Of a stretch of DNA of 64,000 bases, positions 58,608 through 64,000 are shown piece after piece. Position numbers and translations under genes: made by a program. The DNA comes from Collinsella aerofaciens (GTDB lineage: Bacteria; Actinomycetota; Coriobacteriia; Coriobacteriales; Coriobacteriaceae). Location of the stretch: NCBI RefSeq assembly GCF_015670745.1, contig NZ_JADPCH010000007.1, positions 26,256 through 90,255 on the forward strand, given 5' to 3'. The notes beneath the pieces are model-generated. The model did no database searches and was not told where the DNA came from. It saw nothing but the letters and a program-made list of their open reading frames with translations. The stretch's first letter is position 1. Each line of letters opens with the position of its first letter.

Positions 58608-59651
58608 CTACTCGAAATATTGGAACTTGTTGGTTGAGAAGGCAAACGTGACGACAAAGCCTTCGCCGGGCTCCGATGCTGCGGTGACGTCGATGCCCAT
58701 CTTGGAGCACAGGCGCGCCACCAGGTAGAGGCCGATGCCCGTTGCGCGCTTGGTGGTGCGGCCGTTGTCGCCGGTAAAGCCCTTCTCGAACACGCGCGGC
58801 AGGTCGGCCGCGCTCACGCCGCAGCCGTTGTCCGCGACAGTGAGCTCGATGCGTTCGCTCGCCAGGCCCTCGTCCAGCAACGCGCCCGAAAACACGATCT
58901 TCGCGCCGTCCTCGCGCGCATATTTAATACTGTTCTGAATAAGCTGGCCCAGAATAAACTCGAGCCACTTCTCGTCGGTAAAGACCTCGAAGTCGAGGTT
59001 CTCGCACACCGGGGCCACGTGCGCCGCGATGAGCTCACGCGCGTTGGCCTTAATCGCGCCCGTCACCAAGGTCTTGAGATCCCAACGGCGAATCAGGTAG
59101 TCGCGCTCCACGACTTCCGAGCGCGCGTAGTACAGCGCCTGGTCGATATAGCGCTCCACGCGAGCCAGCTCACGGCCCAGGTCATCCACGCGCGACAGGT
59201 CGTCTTCGCTGCCATCCAGGTTTTCCAAAATCAGATGAGCCGCCGCCAGGGGCAGTTTGGCCTCGTGGACCCAGCTCTCGATATAGTCGCGATAGTCATC
59301 GGTCTGACGCCGGCCTTCGGCAACCTCGTCGCAAGCGGCTTTGCCCACCCGGCGCAAGACCTCGTACTCGAGCTCGCCCTCGGCATAGGTCGGGCATTGC
59401 ACCATCTCCTGCACCCATGCGGGGCTCTCGAGCTCCTCTGCCGCGCGCTCCAGCTGACGCAGAAAACGGCGGCGACGCGCGTACTCGACCACGATGCCGA
59501 GCATACCAAAGATAAAGGAAACGCCGACCGCCACGACCACAATAGAAACGGGTGCACCGGCGACCGTCAGCACAAAGCAGCTCAGCAGCACGCCGCACGT
59601 CCACACGGCGACGGGAAGCAGCGCATCTTTAAAGAACTTGCCAAACGACAT
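58608..59651 (-). CDS. Intramembrane-sensing histidine kinase (BceS-like)
   Basis: 347 residues. Two N-terminal hydrophobic spans (about 10-32 and 35-56) with almost no outside loop, the layout of BceS-type kinases. The phospho-accepting His129 is in YIESWVHEAKLPLAAAHLI. The ATPase domain has LGQLIQNSIKYARED (N), VADNGCGVSAADLPRVFEKGFTG (G1/F) and TKRATGIGLYLVARLCSKMG (G2). BceS partners sense antimicrobial peptides through an ABC transporter, but none is adjacent here. It starts 9 bases past the expected end of the response-regulator gene. Confidence 0.9.
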   Translation of the reverse strand: MSFGKFFKDALLPVAVWTCGVLLSCFVLTVAGAPVSIVVVAVGVSFIFGMLGIVVEYARRRRFLRQLERAAEELESPAWVQEMVQCPTYAEGELEYEVLRRVGKAACDEVAEGRRQTDDYRDYIESWVHEAKLPLAAAHLILENLDGSEDDLSRVDDLGRELARVERYIDQALYYARSEVVERDYLIRRWDLKTLVTGAIKANARELIAAHVAPVCENLDFEVFTDEKWLEFILGQLIQNSIKYAREDGAKIVFSGALLDEGLASERIELTVADNGCGVSAADLPRVFEKGFTGDNGRTTKRATGIGLYLVARLCSKMGIDVTAASEPGEGFVVTFAFSTNKFQYFE

Positions 59652-59692
59652 AGCCGGCCCCTAGACCGAATAGCCTTGGCCGCGATGCGTAG

Positions 59693-60331
59693 TCAATACC
59701 CTTTGATGCCGATTTTTTCGAGCGTGGTGCGCAGGCGGTTGATGTTGACAGTGAGCGTATTGTCGTCCACGAAGGCGTCGGAGTCCCACAGGTCCTGCAT
59801 GATAGCCGAGCGCGAAGCGATCTTGCCCGCGCGGCTCAGAAGCAGCGAGAGGATACGCAGCTCGTTTTTGGTGAGCTCGGTGCTGGTGCCCGTTTGCGTG
59901 TTGGTGACCATGGAGCGTGCGAGGTCGAGCTCCAGTCCCTTGTGGACGAGCGTGCTGCGCTCGCCCGCCGCCGCGGTGCGACGCAGCAGTGCGTTGATGC
60001 GCGCCACAAGCACGCGCGCGCTATAGGGCTTGGGAACAAAGTCGTCCGCGCCGAGCGTCATGGCCATGACCTCGTCGATCTCGGTCGTGCGCGACGTGAG
60101 AACGATGATGGGGACCTCGGATTCGCGACGGACCTCATGGCAGATGTGCTGGCCGTCTTTGACAGGGAGTGTGAGATCGAGCAGCACCAGGTCGGGCGCG
60201 GCGGCGAGAATATCGCGCGAGACATGCTCAAACGATTCGCAGGCCTCGATTTCAAACCCGGCGCGGGCAAGGATGTCGACAAGCTCACGACGAATGGGCT
60301 CGTCGTCCTCAACGACATAAATCAGCGCCAT
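59693..60331 (-). CDS. OmpR-family response regulator, 3' end apparently frameshifted
   Basis: 212 residues from the ATG at 60331. The receiver domain has phospho-accepting Asp52 in LVLLDLTLPVKDG. The winged helix includes STELTKNELRILSLLLSRAG and VDDNTLTVNINRLRTTLEKIGIK. The frame then stops after GY. The expected end of this family (TxRGxGY) is encoded one frame away as LTTHRGQGYSV, finishing at 59661. Adding one G to the GGG run near 59705 would join them. So either a one-base deletion truncates the protein or the base is a sequence error. Operon with the kinase gene. Confidence 0.88.
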   Translation of the reverse strand: MALIYVVEDDEPIRRELVDILARAGFEIEACESFEHVSRDILAAAPDLVLLDLTLPVKDGQHICHEVRRESEVPIIVLTSRTTEIDEVMAMTLGADDFVPKPYSARVLVARINALLRRTAAAGERSTLVHKGLELDLARSMVTNTQTGTSTELTKNELRILSLLLSRAGKIASRSAIMQDLWDSDAFVDDNTLTVNINRLRTTLEKIGIKGY

Positions 60332-60510
60332 GGATTTCGCTCCCCTCTTGGTTGTCTTGCCACCATTATGGCTGCGAAACTGCAGGTGCGCACCGCGCGC
60401 GGTACCAAGGTGACAGAACTGTTCGCGAGCGGGGGCGTTTTGTCCGCCTCGCACTCGCAGCGGCGGCGGGGACCAAAATGATTCTTTAATCCCCGTCCCA
60501 GAAAAATCAT

Positions 60511-61218
60511 TTAGCGGCGGGCACGGAGCTTTTCGTAGCCTTCGGCGAAGAAGGCGACCGTGGCGGCGTCGGCCTCGGCGGCGTTCGTCTCGGTCGCGGG
60601 GACCACGCCGTGCTCGTCGCTCACTAGGAACAGCGCACCCTTGAGCTGCGCGGGAATGTCTACGCGCGTGACCGGGATTCCCTTGGTCTGGGCCAGCTGC
60701 TCGATGAGCGTCGCCGTGCCACACAGACACTCGTCCGCTGGCACCACAAAGGCGAGCTCGCCGTTGTTGACGGCGGCGAGCAGCTCGGGCGCCACGCCGG
60801 TTTCGTCGGCCTCGGAGCGGGCCTCTGCGGAACGGGCACGCAGCGCCTTGGCCGACGTATCGGCGAGCGGCTCGTACTCCCCCACCGTCATGGCGGCGTT
60901 GCCGTTGATGTCGATCACCAGCATGAGCACGCCGTCGCGTGCGGTGTAATCGCCCTCGGCAAGCGACCACTCAACGTGCTGTTTGGCCCAGCTGAGCATG
61001 TTATGGGTGAGTGGCTCGCCCTGCACCAGGCGCTCAGACAGCGCGCGGATGTGACGGTTGAGCATGGGTACCTTTTTGTTGGACATGCGCCAACGGCAGA
61101 TAAGCGCGGGCTTGTCGAGCGTAAACTTCTCGACCGCCTCCTGATTGGCGCAAAAGTCCTCGTACGCACGCTGATCCTCGGCATTGCCAAACAGCTCGGC
61201 ATCATCAATCTGGGGCAT
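60511..61218 (-). CDS. Conserved-looking hypothetical protein
   Basis: 235 residues from the ATG at 61218 (GAAAGG 6 bases upstream). Soluble, acidic; no membrane span or signal. Segments such as DKPALICRWRMSNKKVPMLNRHIRALSERL, GVLMLVIDINGNAAMTVGEYEPLA and GTATLIEQLAQTKGIPVTRVDIPAQLKGALFLVSDEHGVVPA suggest two alpha/beta domains. I do not recognise the family. It lies between purH and the two-component system genes, all on the minus strand but separated by a terminator from purH. Confidence 0.75.
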   Translation of the reverse strand: MPQIDDAELFGNAEDQRAYEDFCANQEAVEKFTLDKPALICRWRMSNKKVPMLNRHIRALSERLVQGEPLTHNMLSWAKQHVEWSLAEGDYTARDGVLMLVIDINGNAAMTVGEYEPLADTSAKALRARSAEARSEADETGVAPELLAAVNNGELAFVVPADECLCGTATLIEQLAQTKGIPVTRVDIPAQLKGALFLVSDEHGVVPATETNAAEADAATVAFFAEGYEKLRARR

Positions 61219-61256
61219 GGTCATACCTTTCGTGTTAGTCATTCCGTCCTCTTATA

Positions 61257-61294
61257 CCAAAAAGACGGCCCTCCAAACGGAGCAGCCGTCTTTT
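61257..61294 (-). terminator. Terminator of purH
   Basis: Stem AAAAGACGGC/GCCGTCTTTT with further CTCC/GGAG pairing is followed on the minus strand by TTTTTGG. Confidence 0.85.
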
Positions 61295-61323
61295 GCGGAG
61301 ATTATTTTGTCCCAAGGCGGAAC

Positions 61324-62931
61324 TTAGTGGCGGAAGTGGCGGGCGCCGGTAAAGACCATAGCAATATTGTGCTCGTTGCAGGCCTGGATGCTTTCGTCGT
61401 CGCGCTTGGAGCCGCCGGGCTGGATGATGCAGGTCACGCCGTGTGCAGCAAGCACGTCGACGTTGTCGCGGAACGGGAAGAACGCGTCGCTTGCACAGGC
61501 AAAGCCGCCCTTCTCCACGCCCTCGCGCTCGCAGAAGTCCTCGGCGCGCTCGCAGGCAAGCAGTGCAGAGTCAACGCGGTTGGGCTGACCCGGGCCCATG
61601 CCAATGCCGGCCTTACCCTTGGAGACCAGGATGGCGTTGGACTTGACGCCCTTGCAGACCTTCCAGGCAAACTCGAGCTCGGCCATCTCGGCGTCGGTGG
61701 GCTTGCGGTCGGTGGGGAACGTAAAGGTCGCAGGATCCTCGGTCACGTGGTCGACCTCCTGCACCAGCATGCCGCCGTCGACGGAGCGCAGCTCCACCTG
61801 GGCGCCGTGGTCCACGCCGCCGGTGGCCAGCACGCGCAGGTTGGGGCGCTTGGCCATGCGCTCGAGCGCCTCGGCAGTGTAGCTCGGAGCGATGATAACC
61901 TCGACGAACTGCTTGTTCTGATCGGCAAAGTGCTCAACCAGCTCATAGGGAACCTCGCGGTTGCAGGCGATGATGCCGCCGAAGGCGCTCTTGGGATCGC
62001 AGGCGAAGGCGCGGTCGTAGGCGGCCGTGATGTCCTCGGCCACGGCGGAGCCGCAGGGGTTCTGATGCTTGAGGATCACGCAGGCCGGCTCGTCGAACTC
62101 GCGGACCAGGTTCCAAGCGGCGTCGGCATCCAGATAGTTGTTGTAGCTGAGCGGCTTGCCCTGGATCTGCTCGGAGCCCACGAGCGGGAACTGCGAGCTC
62201 GCGGTATTCTCGCAGCCCTCGGCAAAGCGATAGACCGTGGCCTTTTGCTGCGGGTTCTCGCCATAGCGCAGGTCGTCGACCTTCTCCAGCGAGATCTCGA
62301 GCTTGGCAGAGGTGTCCGCCACGTCGCTTGCCTGGGCGGCAAGCCAACGGGAGATAGCCGTGTCGTAGGCGGCGGTGGTCTGGTAGACCTTCACCTGCAG
62401 GCGACGACGGGTGGAAAGCGTGGTGCAGCCACCGGTCTCGCGCATCTCGGCCAGGACGGCATCATAGTCGGCCGGGTCGGAGATGACGGTAACGCTCGCG
62501 GCGTTCTTGGCGGCAGAGCGCAGCATGGAGGGGCCACCGATGTCGATGTGCTCGATGGCGTCCGCGAAGGTGACCTCGGGGTTGGCGACGGTCTTCTCGA
62601 ACTCGTACAGGTTGACGACGACCAGGTCGATCAGCTTAATGCCGTGCTGAGCAGCCTCCTGCATGTGCTGCTCGGAATCGCGGCGGGCCAGCAGCGCGCC
62701 GTGGACCTTGGGGTGCAGGGTCTTAACGCGGCCGTCCATCATCTCGGGATAGCCCGTGAACTCCTCGATGGGGGTTACGGGGACGCCCGCGTCCTCGATG
62801 GCACGAGCCGTGCCGCCCGTAGAGATGATCTCGACGCCAAAGTCATCGACCAGCGTCCGTGCGAAATCGACGACGCCCGTCTTATCGGTAACCGAGATCA
62901 ACGCGCGTGCGATCTTCACATCAGATCCCAT
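61324..62931 (-). CDS. purH: Bifunctional AICAR formyltransferase/IMP cyclohydrolase
   Basis: 535 residues with AGGAGG before the ATG. It performs the last two steps of IMP synthesis. The N-terminal MGS-like cyclohydrolase domain has [18 protein letters not shown] and [15 protein letters not shown]. The formyltransferase domain has [30 protein letters not shown] with the catalytic Lys-His, and the end [55 protein letters not shown]. Standard length. Single gene in this window. Confidence 0.96.
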   Translation of the reverse strand: MGSDVKIARALISVTDKTGVVDFARTLVDDFGVEIISTGGTARAIEDAGVPVTPIEEFTGYPEMMDGRVKTLHPKVHGALLARRDSEQHMQEAAQHGIKLIDLVVVNLYEFEKTVANPEVTFADAIEHIDIGGPSMLRSAAKNAASVTVISDPADYDAVLAEMRETGGCTTLSTRRRLQVKVYQTTAAYDTAISRWLAAQASDVADTSAKLEISLEKVDDLRYGENPQQKATVYRFAEGCENTASSQFPLVGSEQIQGKPLSYNNYLDADAAWNLVREFDEPACVILKHQNPCGSAVAEDITAAYDRAFACDPKSAFGGIIACNREVPYELVEHFADQNKQFVEVIIAPSYTAEALERMAKRPNLRVLATGGVDHGAQVELRSVDGGMLVQEVDHVTEDPATFTFPTDRKPTDAEMAELEFAWKVCKGVKSNAILVSKGKAGIGMGPGQPNRVDSALLACERAEDFCEREGVEKGGFACASDAFFPFRDNVDVLAAHGVTCIIQPGGSKRDDESIQACNEHNIAMVFTGARHFRH

Positions 62932-63208
62932 GCAGTCCTCCTGTCTGGTACGCCGCCGTGCTCTGTGAGCCGGTGATACGTCGATCTGCAGCGCTCGCGC
63001 AGCGGCATTGAAAATACTGATTCAATGTAGCGCATCGAGCGCATCGATGCACCCCGCAACGGGCGCATATGCAGAAAAAGTTTGCGAGCGGAGGGGATGG
63101 GCACGGCACCGGGCACGGTGAGTTCATGGAACACAGGGGCACCATAATTAGATGCCAATAGCGTGGTAGAACTGTGCTCGATATGCATCCGCAAAAGAAA
63201 GAGGCACC

Positions 63209-63850
63209 ATGGTCTCGCGGGTTCTCTACCGACCGTTTGATACCGAAGACTTCGACGCCATCGCGTTGATTCTGCAGCAGCTTTGGCATAACAATTCGGA
63301 TAACGATGAGTACAACCGCCTCGAGGCCGCGTGCGACCTCGCCTATTGCCTTTCGTCTTCGACGTTTTCGCAGGTTGCCGTAATCGACGGTCAGGCGCGC
63401 GGCATTGCGCTCGCGCGTGCGGGACAGAGCTCCGGCGCCACCGTTAAGGAACATTGGCTGGATACCGAACGCGCACTGCTATCGCAAATGCGCGAGCTGG
63501 AGCCCGATGCCTGCGCCGAGTATCTCTCGTTTGTGCGCGCAACCATCCGAACCAACAACCGCCTGCTCGAAAGCAGCCCGTTACCACACGACAACGAGGT
63601 CACGCTGCTTGCCGTAGATCGCGACGTCCATGGCCTGGGCGTTGGCTCGGTGTTGCTCGACGCCGCAGTCTCGTACCTGTCCTCGCGCGGGGCGACGAGG
63701 GCGCACCTGTACACCGACTCCAACTGCTCGTGGAAGTTCTACGAACTGCACGGCTTTAAGCGCACGGCCACGCACCGCGCCAACCGCGAAGAGCGCCGTC
63801 ACGAAATGCCGCGCGAAAGCTTCCTCTACGAACTCGACCTAACAGCCTAA
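63209..63850 (+). CDS. GNAT-family N-acetyltransferase
   Basis: 213 residues, AGAGG upstream. The acetyl-CoA pyrophosphate loop is in VTLLAVDRDVHGLGVGSVLLDAAVSYL (R/Q-x-x-G-x-G). The segment LYTDSNCSWKFYELHGFKRTATH is the usual C-terminal GNAT pattern with the catalytic-type Tyr. Substrate unknown. Divergent from purH across 277 bases. Confidence 0.88.
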   Translation: MVSRVLYRPFDTEDFDAIALILQQLWHNNSDNDEYNRLEAACDLAYCLSSSTFSQVAVIDGQARGIALARAGQSSGATVKEHWLDTERALLSQMRELEPDACAEYLSFVRATIRTNNRLLESSPLPHDNEVTLLAVDRDVHGLGVGSVLLDAAVSYLSSRGATRAHLYTDSNCSWKFYELHGFKRTATHRANREERRHEMPRESFLYELDLTA

Positions 63851-63855
63851 ACCCG

Positions 63856-63890
63856 GCAGTTAGGGACGTTCCTTTTGTGCCGGCACCCCG
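63856..63890. repeat. REP-like repeat, GGGACGTTCC family
   Basis: Starting at CGGCAGTTAGGGACGTTCCT and running to GTGCCGGCA, this differs by about one base from the reverse complement of one arm of the repeat at 34486-34521. It is followed near 63914 by CCTAGTCGTTGGG, similar to the CTAGTCATT family. Confidence 0.75.
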
Positions 63891-64000
63891 GGACACTCCT
63901 TGGCAGCAACCGCACCTAGTCGTTGGGTGTTCCTATAGTTTTGTCAACCGTCGGGGCTACTCCCGGTAGGGCACCCGGTCGCGCATCACGGCGTATATCG

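Noticed and set aside
62932..63208. Purine riboswitch or other leader upstream of purH
   Set aside because: Only a weak ATTGAA/TTCAAT pair was seen. No purine riboswitch core was found.

Overview
The window looks like chromosomal DNA of a gut-type Coriobacteriia actinomycete, most likely Collinsella or a close relative. This is inferred from gene content: high-GC coding sequence, an unusually dense set of PTS sugar loci, an archaeal-type topoisomerase I, a tmk-holB-ricT cluster and many short palindromic repeats. No 16S rRNA gene is present, so the genus is an inference.

Left part (1-9.6 kb): the 3' end of a 6-phospho-beta-galactosidase gene, then a visibly lower-GC segment (about 0.7-6.7 kb) bounded on each side by a pair of related palindromes. 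The segment holds a Fic-type AMPylase gene with a remarkable nested palindrome over its promoter and ribosome-binding region, a broken deoR-family copy, a lactose-family EIICB permease, a PTS-associated putative TIM-barrel protein and a GntR/UTRA regulator. The intact DeoR regulator, an aldose 1-epimerase, an orphan mannose-family EIIB lacking its phosphorylated histidine, and tRNA-Thr(CGT) follow.

Amino-sugar/galactose block (9.7-20.4 kb): YhcH-family protein, a nagA remnant, tagatose-6-phosphate kinase, a LacX-like epimerase, a flavodoxin-like protein, NagA/AgaA deacetylase, AgaS-type isomerase, a GntR/UTRA regulator and a mannose-family PTS operon (EIIA, YajC, EIIB, EIIC, EIID). Together these would import an N-acetylated hexosamine (GalNAc is the best guess), deacetylate it, convert it to tagatose-6-P and phosphorylate it. 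The aldolase is not in the window. Shared palindromes link this block with the left one.

Housekeeping block (20.4-46 kb): isocitrate dehydrogenase, HEAT-repeat protein, a beta-hydroxyacid dehydrogenase with a His/Cys-rich tail, DegV, long HPF, a substrate-binding lipoprotein, a DUF559-like endonuclease-fold protein, ComF, RicT-HolB-Tmk, TopA, HypB/HypA, TatC/TatA, a STAS protein, an aspartate aminotransferase, NhaA and a Mn-dependent pyrophosphatase.

Right part (46-64 kb): ROK sugar kinase, a split lactose/cellobiose-family PTS (EIIA, EIIB, EIIC) with a GH1 6-phospho-beta-glucosidase and a divergent GntR regulator, mannose-6-phosphate isomerase, PcrA helicase, UppP, a universal stress protein, a BceRS-like two-component system whose regulator gene appears frameshifted at its 3' end, PurH and a GNAT acetyltransferase. 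Intergenic spaces carry several families of palindromic or MITE-like repeats, including a 129-bp compound palindrome next to pcrA.
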